Source: Oscillospiraceae bacterium
GTDB lineage: Bacteria > Bacillota > Clostridia > Oscillospirales > CAG-272
Direction: 5' to 3'
Length of the DNA stretch: 9,220 nucleotides
NCBI GenBank assembly: GCA_003343845.1
Contig: QAKK01000034.1
Location: 25,407 to 34,626, forward strand
Below, one piece after another: positions 1 through 6,286 of the stretch (the stretch's first letter is position 1; each line of letters starts with the position of its first letter). Below the pieces are notes generated by a model. That model did no database searches. It was given only the letters and a program-made list of their open reading frames with translations, and had not been told where the DNA came from. Made by a program: the position numbers and the translations under genes.

Positions 1-21
1 TTGGTTGTTCATGATCGTTTT

Positions 22-465
22 CTACCGAATGTTCGGCTGCCTTTCAAAAATTTTCGTAAAGTGCCGCTTTGCCGTCGGCAATGCGCCGAAAACACGGCGC
101 CTTATTATTCTGCACAGAAGATGCGCGGGTATGCATAGGAAATACCAGAGAATACTGTAGATGAGCGAGATCTGCCCGCAAAGGTTGAACCGCATGCCGG
201 AATAGTCCCATACACCGAGGCGGAACACGCGGTTGATGAGCAATCCGGAGAAAAACTCAACAGCCGTCACCCATACCGTCGAGATCAGCGCCCGCACGGC
301 GAGCCGCCAGCGGCGGTGCACCAGCTCAGACACATATATGAACAGAAAGCATACGCCGCCGCAGATGCCCATTGTCCAGTGCGTTCTGCCGCGCCACAGC
401 ACCTCGATCATGCGATAACCGATCGAACCGATTGCATAAACCGTCAAAACTTCCCGTTTTTTCAT
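22..465 (-). CDS. Small four-helix membrane protein, putative ABC-transporter permease family (CmpB-like)
   Basis: A 147-residue integral membrane protein of unproven function. About four hydrophobic segments are visible (roughly residues 5-22, 30-49, 58-80 and 98-118), with Arg-rich ends to several of them and a basic C-terminal tail. The motifs YRMIEVLWRGRTHWTM, GGVCF, EFFSG..IN and VWDYS..FNLCGQISL match what I remember of the family called putative ABC transporter permease (Pfam ABC_trans_CmpB). That name is historical: no ATPase or substrate-binding partner is seen here. I start it at the ATG at 465 because AGGTGA (476-471) lies 5 nt upstream. An in-frame ATG at 486 would add seven residues but has no ribosome binding site. 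It is divergent from asd, and no convincing promoter was found for it. Its 3' neighbour lies outside the window. Family assignment fairly sure; function unknown. Confidence 0.8.
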   Translation of the reverse strand: MKKREVLTVYAIGSIGYRMIEVLWRGRTHWTMGICGGVCFLFIYVSELVHRRWRLAVRALISTVWVTAVEFFSGLLINRVFRLGVWDYSGMRFNLCGQISLIYSILWYFLCIPAHLLCRIIRRRVFGALPTAKRHFTKIFERQPNIR

Positions 466-470
466 CGGAA

Positions 471-476
471 TCACCT
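471..476 (-). promoter_or_regulatory. Ribosome binding site deciding the start of the membrane protein gene
   Basis: The minus strand reads AGGTGAT here, matching the 16S anti-Shine-Dalgarno complement beyond the usual GGAGG core. It is 5 nt from the ATG at 465, which makes that start preferable to the one at 486. Confidence 0.65.
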
Positions 477-515
477 GCCTTCTCATGCAGTATTCGCTTC
501 ATGGCGCAGTTTATT

Positions 516-527
516 CCGGAATTCCGG
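516..527. repeat. 12-bp perfect palindrome upstream of the asd promoter
   Basis: CCGGAATTCCGG reads the same on both strands. It ends 8 bp before the asd -35 box and lies in the divergent gap between asd and the membrane protein gene, so it could be a regulator site. It may also be chance; no regulator is suggested by the neighbours. Confidence 0.4.
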
Positions 528-535
528 GTATTTTA

Positions 536-564
536 TTGACTTTGTGCCGATATAATGCTATAAT
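536..564 (+). promoter_or_regulatory. asd promoter, sigma-A type with extended -10
   Basis: TTGACT (536-541) and TATAAT (559-564) are separated by exactly 17 bp, and TGC directly precedes the -10 box, giving a TGn extension. The predicted transcript start is near 571, leaving a leader of about 34 nt. The -10 region is an exact tandem duplication of TATAATGC (551-558 and 559-566); only the second copy is correctly spaced from the -35. Confidence 0.85.
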
Positions 565-604
565 GCAATATCATTTATAAAAAATTTTTCGCAGAGGTAC
601 AGCC

Positions 605-1696
605 ATGAAACAAGATAAACTGAAGGTCGGCGTCATCGGCGCAACGGGCATGGTCGGTCAGCGTTTTCTGACCCTGCTTGAACATCACCCCTATTTCGAG
701 GTCACCGTGCTTGCGGCAAGCGCCTCCTCGGCGGGCAAAACATACGCGGAGGCGGTGGACGGCAGATGGAAAATGGCAGAACCGCTGCCGGAGGTCTACA
801 AATCCATGCGCGTGTACGACGCAGACGCAGATTTTGACACGATCACAAAGGCGGTCGACTTCGTCTTCTGTGCGGTCAACATGAAGAAGGACGAGATCAA
901 GGCGCTGGAAGAGCGGTATGCCAAGGCGGAGACACCGGTCGTCTCCAACAACTCCGCCAACCGCTGGACCGACGATGTTCCCATGGTCATCCCCGAGATC
1001 AACGACGCGCATCTCGCCGTTATTGAGGCGCAGCGCCGCCGTCTCGGCACCAAGCACGGCTTCATCGCCGTCAAACCGAACTGCTCCATTCAAAGCTATG
1101 TCGGTATGCTCACCCCGCTTCTGAAATACGGCATTACCGAAGTCATCGCCACGACCTATCAGGCGATCTCCGGCGCGGGCAAGACCTTCCGTGAGTGGCC
1201 CGAAATGATCGACAACGTCATTCCCTATATCGACGGCGAGGAAGAAAAGAGCGAGCAGGAGCCGCTGAAGATCTGGGGCAAGGTCGAGGGCGGCAGGATC
1301 ATCAAAGCGGACGCGCCGGTCTTCTCCGCGCAGTGCATCCGCGTTCCCGTCACCGACGGGCATACGGCAGCCGTCTTCGTCAAGTTTAAAAACAAGCCGA
1401 CCAAGGAGCAGATCATTGCTGACTGGCGCGCCTTCTCCGGCAAGCCGCAGTCCCTCGGACTGCCGAGCGCGCCCGAGCACTTCATCACCTATTTTGAAGA
1501 GGACAACCGCCCGCAGGCAAAGCTCGACCGCGACCTGTACGGCGGCATGGGTATCTCGGCAGGCAGACTGCGCGAGGATGTCATCTTTGACTACAAGTTT
1601 GTCGGACTTTCGCACAATACCCTGCGCGGTGCCGCGGGCGGCGCGGTGCTCATCGCCGAGCTGCTCTACCGTGAAGGCTATATCGTCAAGAAATAA
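605..1696 (+). CDS. asd: Aspartate-semialdehyde dehydrogenase
   Basis: Reduces L-aspartyl-4-phosphate to L-aspartate 4-semialdehyde with NADPH, the branch-point step towards lysine/diaminopimelate, threonine and methionine; cytoplasmic. The 363-residue product opens with the nucleotide-binding loop GATGMVGQ (residues 12-19), has the SNNSAN segment (114-119), the catalytic cysteine in KPNCSIQ (Cys160), QAISGAGK, and the active-site histidine in RVPVTDGHTAAV (His253). The wording of these motifs and the length resemble the archaeal/fungal-type subclass, which also occurs in clostridia, rather than the E. coli type; that is from memory. The ATG at 605 has AGAGG (593-597) 7 nt upstream. The gene has its own strong promoter and a terminator 8 nt after the stop, so it appears monocistronic, not joined to lysC or dapA. 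Nothing is broken. Confidence 0.97.
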   Translation: MKQDKLKVGVIGATGMVGQRFLTLLEHHPYFEVTVLAASASSAGKTYAEAVDGRWKMAEPLPEVYKSMRVYDADADFDTITKAVDFVFCAVNMKKDEIKALEERYAKAETPVVSNNSANRWTDDVPMVIPEINDAHLAVIEAQRRRLGTKHGFIAVKPNCSIQSYVGMLTPLLKYGITEVIATTYQAISGAGKTFREWPEMIDNVIPYIDGEEEKSEQEPLKIWGKVEGGRIIKADAPVFSAQCIRVPVTDGHTAAVFVKFKNKPTKEQIIADWRAFSGKPQSLGLPSAPEHFITYFEEDNRPQAKLDRDLYGGMGISAGRLREDVIFDYKFVGLSHNTLRGAAGGAVLIAELLYREGYIVKK

Positions 1697-1704
1697 AGAT
1701 ATAC

Positions 1705-1740
1705 GACAAAAAGCCGCCTCATCCGAGGCGGCTTTTTGTC
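1705..1740. terminator. Bidirectional intrinsic terminator of asd
   Basis: A perfect inverted repeat with 16-bp arms (1705-1720 and 1725-1740) and an ATCC loop. The GC core is CCGCCTC/GAGGCGG, and the arms finish in TTTTTGTC on plus and, by symmetry, the same on minus. It starts 8 nt after the asd stop. It should stop asd transcription and also anything arriving from the minus-strand promoter at 1752-1781. Confidence 0.92.
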
Positions 1741-1751
1741 CCAACATATTG

Positions 1752-1781
1752 ATTATACCACAGGGATGTGCCCCGTGTCAA
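1752..1781 (-). promoter_or_regulatory. Full-consensus sigma-A promoter pointing into the asd terminator
   Basis: On the minus strand TTGACA (1781-1776) is followed after 18 bp by TATAAT (1757-1752), with TGG just upstream of the -10 (extended -10). The predicted start is near 1745, so the RNA would run at once into the hairpin at 1740-1705. The spacer holds an imperfect dyad, CACGGGG-CACAT-CCCTGTG (1777-1759), with one mismatched pair, which could be an operator. No minus-strand gene lies downstream. Promoter strength is inferred from sequence only. Confidence 0.6.
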
Positions 1782-1852
1782 TTCGCTTTTTCCATAGTTC
1801 CGACGCATGAAATTCATCTGCTTTGCCGATAGTATTTTCCCGCGTTTTCAGG

Positions 1853-1858
1853 TATACT
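1853..1858 (+). promoter_or_regulatory. Probable hpf promoter -10 box
   Basis: TATACT sits 52 nt before the hpf start codon. The expected -35 position (1830-1835, TAGTAT) is a poor match, so the promoter may be weak, activated, or use another sigma factor. The predicted transcript start is about 1865. Confidence 0.45.
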
Positions 1859-1864
1859 GTAAGC

Positions 1865-1873
1865 GGAAGGAGG
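1865..1873 (+). promoter_or_regulatory. Orphan Shine-Dalgarno at the predicted 5' end of hpf mRNA
   Basis: GGAAGGAGG contains the full AAGGAGG core but is 37 nt upstream of the hpf ATG, too far to drive it; hpf has a separate AAGGGG (1897-1902) 8 nt from its start. No usable start codon follows at normal spacing. Its place at or near the transcript start resembles the STAB-SD elements known from Bacillus cry1Aa, where a bound 30S subunit blocks 5' exonuclease decay. That role is inferred. Confidence 0.45.
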
Positions 1874-1910
1874 AAAACAAAATAAAAATTCTTCAAAAGG
1901 GGTACACGGT

Positions 1911-2429
1911 ATGAAACTTACGATCAGCGGTCGCGATATGACCGTCCGAAACGACCTCAGAAGCATCACGGAAAAACGGATTGCAAAACTCACGAAGTTC
2001 TTCGATGACAATGCGGAAGTCAATGTCATCTACTCCAAGAAGCGCAATCTGCAGATCGCGGAAATCACCGTCTATGCAAACGGTACGTATTTCCGCAGCG
2101 AAGTGGAGGGCGACACCTTCAACAATTCGCTGGACGAGGCGATTGAAGCCATCGTTCGCCAGATCCGCAAAAACAAGACACGCCTTGCCAAGTTGCTCCG
2201 CGCCGATGCATTCGACTATGCAGCGGATGAGCCGGAGCTGGACGAGGCGCCCGAGTTCCTCATCCGCACAAAGTCCTTCCCCATCAAACCCATGTCGGTG
2301 GAGGAAGCCATTTTGCAGATGAACCTGCTCGATCACATGTTCTTCGTCTTCCGGGATGCACAAAGTATGGAAACCTGCGTGGTTTACAAGCGGAAAGACG
2401 GCGCCTATGGTCTCATAGCGCCGCAGTAG
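1911..2429 (+). CDS. hpf: Ribosome hibernation promoting factor, long form
   Basis: Binds the decoding centre of the 30S subunit and dimerises idle ribosomes into 100S particles, protecting them during starvation or stationary phase. The 172-residue length marks the long form typical of Firmicutes. Residues 1-100 are the S30AE/YfiA-type domain, with VNVIYSKKRNLQIAEITVYANG and a basic helix ending RQIRKNKTRL. An acidic linker (about 101-115) leads to the C-terminal dimerisation domain (116-172), recognisable by RTKSFPIKPMSVEEAILQMNLLDHMFFVF and the closing YKRKDGAYGLIAP. The ATG at 1911 has AAGGGG 8 nt upstream. It has its own promoter and terminator. In many Firmicutes hpf sits near secA; here it does not. 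Regulation is probably at the level of mRNA stability or growth phase, suggested by the leader. Confidence 0.96.
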   Translation: MKLTISGRDMTVRNDLRSITEKRIAKLTKFFDDNAEVNVIYSKKRNLQIAEITVYANGTYFRSEVEGDTFNNSLDEAIEAIVRQIRKNKTRLAKLLRADAFDYAADEPELDEAPEFLIRTKSFPIKPMSVEEAILQMNLLDHMFFVFRDAQSMETCVVYKRKDGAYGLIAPQ

Positions 2430-2438
2430 ATAGAAGGA

Positions 2439-2478
2439 AGCGCAAGCCCCCGTGCCCGGCACGGGGGTTTGTGCTTTA
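2439..2478 (+). terminator. Intrinsic terminator of hpf
   Basis: Ten nucleotides after the hpf stop, arms 2439-2455 and 2459-2475 form a 17-bp stem (two G-U pairs) with a CCG loop and a core of CCCCCGTGC/GCACGGGGG. The following T tract is short (TTTATT), so termination may be moderate; the next hairpin at 2503-2525 could back it up on plus. Confidence 0.85.
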
Positions 2479-2495
2479 TTCGGGACAAAAGCAAG

Positions 2496-2531
2496 AAAAA
2501 AACGCATTTGCAGACCGCAAATGCGTTTTTT
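2496..2531 (-). terminator. Terminator of the tRNA-Glu gene
   Basis: A 9-bp perfect stem CGCATTTGC/GCAAATGCG (2503-2511 and 2517-2525) with a 5-base loop. On minus it is followed by seven T (2502-2496). It begins 5 nt after the encoded CCA. Because T6 also follows on plus, it can act in both directions between convergent hpf and the tRNA. Confidence 0.85.
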
Positions 2532-2605
2532 GGTGACCCGTGGGAGAATCGAACTCCCGTTTTCGCCGTGAGAGGGCGATGTCTTAGCCGCTTGACCAAC
2601 GGGCC
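2531..2605 (-). tRNA. tRNA-Glu, anticodon CTC, CCA encoded
   Basis: The minus strand folds into a full cloverleaf of 75 nt: acceptor GGCCCGT/ACGGGTC (one G-T pair), D arm GTC/GAC with a GG-containing 10-base loop, anticodon stem TCGCC/GGCGA enclosing loop CTCTCAC (anticodon CTC), 4-base variable loop AAAC, T stem GGGAG/CTCCC with TTCGATT, discriminator A, and a genomic CCA. The U11-A24 pair and the four-base variable loop (no base 47) are recognised features of tRNA-Glu. CTC reads GAG only, so this should be a second glutamate isoacceptor beside a TTC species elsewhere. Confidence 0.96.
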
Positions 2606-2624
2606 GTGGCTTGACAACAATAGG

Positions 2625-2653
2625 ATTATAGCACATCCGGAAACAGATTGCAA
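2625..2653 (-). promoter_or_regulatory. tRNA-Glu promoter
   Basis: On minus, TTGCAA (2653-2648) and TATAAT (2630-2625) are 17 bp apart, with TGC before the -10 giving an extended -10. The predicted start near 2618 leaves a leader of about 13 nt before the mature tRNA 5' end. Confidence 0.82.
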
Positions 2654-2700
2654 GCCTTTTTTGAAAATTTCCGTCGGTTTTTTTACAAATGTGCGAAGCG

Positions 2701-2734
2701 ACAAAAGAGGCGCGGTTTTCCCTCGCCTCTTTGT
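2701..2734 (-). terminator. Terminator of pth-mfd
   Basis: Directly after the mfd stop, AAAGAGGCG (2732-2724 on minus) pairs with CGCCTCTTT (2712-2704), with an 11-base loop, followed on minus by the tail of the T run (TTTTGT). It separates mfd from the tRNA promoter 48 bp further on. Confidence 0.8.
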
Positions 2735-5700
2735 TCATTTTTGCTCTGTGTTCTCCGCGTCCGCCTGCTGCTCTTCCAGATACTTTGCAAAGATCCGGGT
2801 AAGCGCCCGCAGGGGATCCTCGGTCTTCTTCGGTCGATAGGAAACATACGCCTTCGCCGCCGTGATGATGCGCACCTCGTTTTTGAACGCGAAGGAGACG
2901 GCAGCCCATGTGGCAAGGTCAAACTTATCCGCAAAAATGCGGATCTCCCCGTTTTCCACCTTGACAAGGCTCATGCCCGCACGTTCCGCCATATGGCGCA
3001 CGAGCGAGATCTGCATGAGGTTTTTCACCGGCTTGCCGAATTCGCCGTAGCGGTCAATCATCTCGTCGGCAACATCCTCCATGTCCGCCTCGGTCTCGAT
3101 GAGCGCAATGCGTTTGTACATCTCCATGCGCCCGGCGGAGGAATAGATGTAGCTGTCCGGAATATAGGCATCGAGCGGAATGTCGATCTTGCACTCCTTG
3201 CGCTCCGGCAGCTTTTCGCCCTTTTCTTCCAGCACCGCCTCGTTCAGAAGGCGGATGTACATGTCGTAGCCGACGGCGTCCAGATGTCCGTGCTGCTCCG
3301 CGCCGAGCAGGTTGCCCGCGCCGCGAATCTCGAGGTCGCGCAGAGCAATGCGGAAGCCCGCGCCGAACTCGGCATATTCCCGGATGGCGGCAAGACGTTT
3401 TTCCGCGATCTCGGAGACGACCTTTCCCTGTCTGTATGTGAAATACGCATAGGCGCGCCGCCCCGAGCGCCCGACTCTGCCGCGCAGCTGGTGCAGTTGC
3501 GAAAGACCCATGCGATCGGCATCCTCGATGATCAGCGTGTTCGCATTCGGCACATCGACGCCGGTCTCGATGATGGTCGTGCAGACGAGAATGTCAATTT
3601 CCCCGTCGATCAGCGCCTGCCAGATCTCCTCGATCTCCTCACGCTCCATCTTGCCGTGCGCCACGGCGACGTTGGCGCTCGGGTTCTCCCGCGCGATCCG
3701 CGCCGCAACATACTCGATCGACTCCACGCGGTTGTACAGATAGAAGACCTGCCCGCCGCGTGCAAGCTCGCGCCGGATGGCTTCGCCGATGATGATGTTG
3801 TCATGCTCGAGCACATAGGTCTGCACGGGCAACCGATCCTCCGGCGGCTCATCCAGCACGGACATGTCGCGGATGCCGCCCATCGCCATATTCAGCGTGC
3901 GCGGGATCGGCGTTGCCGACAGCGTCAGCACATCAATGTCCTTCGCCATCTGCTTGAGTTTTTCCTTCTGCGCAACGCCGAAGCGCTGCTCCTCGTCCAC
4001 GATGAGCAGTCCGAGGTCCTTGAACTCCACATCGGACGAAATGATGCGGTGCGTACCGATGATCATATCGGTCTCACCGCGCTTTAAGGAGCGCAGAATC
4101 TCCTTCTGCTGCTTTGCCGTGCGGAAGCGGGACAGCATCTCCACCTTGACCGGGAAATTGCGCATGCGGGAGAGCGCCGTATGATAGTGCTGCAGCGCCA
4201 GAATCGTCGTCGGCACAAGCAGGGCGACCTGCTTGCCCGCCTCGATCGCCTTGAACGCGCCGCGCAGCGCCACCTCTGTCTTGCCGAAGCCGACATCGCC
4301 GCACAGCAGTCTGTCCATCGGCACGGGACGCATCATGTCGCGCTTGATGTCCTCGATCGCCGAGAGCTGGCTGTCGGTCTCGTCGTATTCAAACGCCGCC
4401 TCAAAGTCGTGCTGCATTTTGTCGTCCGCCGGGAACGCATAGCCGCTCTTGCGCATACGCTCTGCATAGAGCGCGATCAGCTCCTTCGCCATATCCTTGA
4501 CTGCCGCCTTAGCGCGCGACTTCGCCTTCTGCCAGTCGCCGCCGCCCATCTTGGAGAGCTTCAGAAGCCCGTCATCCGAATGCGCGCCGATGTATTTCGA
4601 CACCATATCGAGGTTGTCCACAGGCAGAAACAGCTTATCCGTTCCGGCATATTGAATATTGATGTAATCGCGCGAAACGCCGCCGACCGTCAGATTCTGA
4701 ATGCCGAGGTACTTGCCGATACCGTAAGCCGTGTGCACCACATAGTCGCCCACCTCGAGATCGGCATAGGACAGGATCTTCTGCCCGCTTTTCATCTTCT
4801 TTTTGCTCTTTCGGCGGACAAGCGAAGGCTTCTCTTCCTCACCGCCAGAGAGCGTCAGCGCCGCAAAGCGCGCCGCGCTCAGTTCATAGCCGCATTCCAG
4901 CGGCTCGACCGAGAGATAGACCACACCGGGGATCAGATCCTCGATGTCCGCGCCTTCGCCGAGCGAGACCGCCTGGATCCCGTCGTTGCCGAGCGCCTCC
5001 AGCAGGCTTTTGACCTCGGCGTCCGCACGGCATGCCAGAAGGATCCGATATTTGTTTTTGATGAAGCCGGTCAGATCCTCCTTCATCAATTCATATTTCT
5101 TAAAGGAAGATGCCAGCTGCCGACAACGGAAAGCGAACATGCCGCCGATGCGTTCGCCGGCAAGCCCGACCGCGAAGGTATTCAGGTGTACGGCGACATT
5201 TGCCGCAAAGAAATGCTCGGCGCGGGCAGGCTCTGCCGAAAATGCGGCGTGCCCGCCGCGGATCACGCCGTGCTCCAGCAGGTTTGCAATCAGCTCGCCG
5301 TCATACCGCGCAGTCGCCTCCAGCCGATCGCGAATCGCGTTCGTCCCGCACAGAAGCACCGCCGTGCGCAGGTCAAAATAGTCAAAGAGGCATTCTTTTT
5401 GCGGGTAGATCTGCGCGACGTATTTGTCCGTGAAATTCAACGGCTGCCCGCCGTCGATCGCGGCAAGCTCCTTTTCCAGCTCCTCGCGCGCATCGACGGT
5501 TTCGCACTTTGCCAAGCAGTCTTTCACGGTTTTGCGCACGACTGCCAGCGCCCGCGCGTCGCAGAGCACCTCGCGCACCGGCAAAAGTTCCAGATCGTCG
5601 CGGTTTTCGATCACGCGCTGCGTCATGCGGTCAAACACGCAGATGCGGTCGATCTCGTTGTCAAAGAACTCGATGCGGTAGGGCTGTTTTTCGCCATCGC

Positions 5701-6280
5701 CCTCCTCGGGCGGAAACATATCAATGATACCGCCGCGCTGCGAATACTGCCCTACATTGTCCACCGTTTCCACGCGGACATAGCCCATCGCGGCAAGCGC
5801 CGCCGCCAGCTCCGCAGGCTCGATCACATCGCCGATGCCGTAGCGGAAACGGTTGCGATCCAACACCTCGCGCGGCATGGTAAAACGCAGCGCCGCCGCC
5901 GGCGTGGTGACCACCGCGTCAAAATCCCCGCTCTGCACGCGGGCAAGCACCAAAAGCCTCTCATGTTCATTCTCATGAGAGGCGGTAATGTTATAAATGT
6001 TCAGTTCGCGCTCGGAAAACCGATAGGCGCGCAGTCCGCTGCCCTGCAAGTGCGCGGTCATACGGATCGCCGTCTTGTCATCCTTGACAAGGACAAGCGC
6101 GCCCCGTTTGTACGTCGTCGCGAAATCCGATATAAACGCATCGAGAAACGCCTTTTCAATGACGGGCGGCATCCCGCTCACCACAATGGGCAGCGGATTC
6201 TGCCGCATCTGCGTGCCGAGGCAGTCCCAAATCTGCGCGTATTCCCTGTCCAGTCTGAGCGACTGTGCACAAATACTCAT
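2735..6280 (-). CDS. mfd: Transcription-repair coupling factor Mfd
   Basis: Superfamily 2 DNA translocase that pushes stalled RNA polymerase off damaged template and recruits UvrA for strand-specific excision repair. The 1181 residues are full length for the family. Order: a UvrB-like N-terminal region lacking its own ATPase (about 20-350, including YSQRGGIIDMFP); a variable middle with a highly basic stretch before about 500; the CarD-like RNA polymerase-interacting domain (about 500-575, LEVGDYVVHTAYGIG); the motor, with Walker A GDVGFGKT (661-668, Lys667), DEEQ (762-765), TLSATPIPRTL and QLRGRVGRSGR; and the C-terminal TRCF domain (about 1000-1110). The ATG at 6280 is 6 nt after the pth stop, with CAGGT overlapping the end of pth as a modest ribosome binding site, so it probably depends on the pth promoter. 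The pth-mfd order is conserved in Bacillus. Residues 100-110 coincide with a terminator-like hairpin. Confidence 0.98.
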   Translation of the reverse strand: MSICAQSLRLDREYAQIWDCLGTQMRQNPLPIVVSGMPPVIEKAFLDAFISDFATTYKRGALVLVKDDKTAIRMTAHLQGSGLRAYRFSERELNIYNITASHENEHERLLVLARVQSGDFDAVVTTPAAALRFTMPREVLDRNRFRYGIGDVIEPAELAAALAAMGYVRVETVDNVGQYSQRGGIIDMFPPEEGDGEKQPYRIEFFDNEIDRICVFDRMTQRVIENRDDLELLPVREVLCDARALAVVRKTVKDCLAKCETVDAREELEKELAAIDGGQPLNFTDKYVAQIYPQKECLFDYFDLRTAVLLCGTNAIRDRLEATARYDGELIANLLEHGVIRGGHAAFSAEPARAEHFFAANVAVHLNTFAVGLAGERIGGMFAFRCRQLASSFKKYELMKEDLTGFIKNKYRILLACRADAEVKSLLEALGNDGIQAVSLGEGADIEDLIPGVVYLSVEPLECGYELSAARFAALTLSGGEEEKPSLVRRKSKKKMKSGQKILSYADLEVGDYVVHTAYGIGKYLGIQNLTVGGVSRDYINIQYAGTDKLFLPVDNLDMVSKYIGAHSDDGLLKLSKMGGGDWQKAKSRAKAAVKDMAKELIALYAERMRKSGYAFPADDKMQHDFEAAFEYDETDSQLSAIEDIKRDMMRPVPMDRLLCGDVGFGKTEVALRGAFKAIEAGKQVALLVPTTILALQHYHTALSRMRNFPVKVEMLSRFRTAKQQKEILRSLKRGETDMIIGTHRIISSDVEFKDLGLLIVDEEQRFGVAQKEKLKQMAKDIDVLTLSATPIPRTLNMAMGGIRDMSVLDEPPEDRLPVQTYVLEHDNIIIGEAIRRELARGGQVFYLYNRVESIEYVAARIARENPSANVAVAHGKMEREEIEEIWQALIDGEIDILVCTTIIETGVDVPNANTLIIEDADRMGLSQLHQLRGRVGRSGRRAYAYFTYRQGKVVSEIAEKRLAAIREYAEFGAGFRIALRDLEIRGAGNLLGAEQHGHLDAVGYDMYIRLLNEAVLEEKGEKLPERKECKIDIPLDAYIPDSYIYSSAGRMEMYKRIALIETEADMEDVADEMIDRYGEFGKPVKNLMQISLVRHMAERAGMSLVKVENGEIRIFADKFDLATWAAVSFAFKNEVRIITAAKAYVSYRPKKTEDPLRALTRIFAKYLEEQQADAENTEQK
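5956..5983 (-). repeat. Perfect 10-bp stem-loop inside mfd, terminator-like
   Basis: GCCTCTCATG and CATGAGAGGC form a perfect inverted repeat with an 8-base loop, about 300 nt into the mfd coding sequence, encoding part of SHENEHER. On the mfd strand it is followed by TTTTGG, so it resembles a weak intrinsic terminator or attenuator in the transcribed direction. Confidence 0.5.
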
Positions 6281-6286
6281 TGCTTT

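Noticed and set aside
463..486. Upstream ATG at 486 for the membrane protein
   Set aside because: No ribosome binding site precedes it, whereas AGGTGAT is ideally placed for the ATG at 465.
575..1747. 390-codon open frame on minus, antisense to asd, which the promoter at 1752-1781 would transcribe
   Set aside because: No ribosome binding site or known motif, and the strong hairpin at 1705-1740 precedes most of it; a coding role is not supported.
1882..1914. Possible leader peptide after the orphan AAGGAGG of hpf (ATA or ATT start, ending in TGA over the hpf ATG)
   Set aside because: Only non-canonical start codons are available; too speculative without translation data.
2611..2616. TTGACA on plus beside the tRNA
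   Set aside because: No -10 box at 15-19 bp downstream, and no plus-strand gene follows.
1893..2909. 338-codon open frame on minus across hpf, the tRNA and the end of mfd
   Set aside because: It runs through a tRNA gene and two terminators, which rules out a real protein gene.
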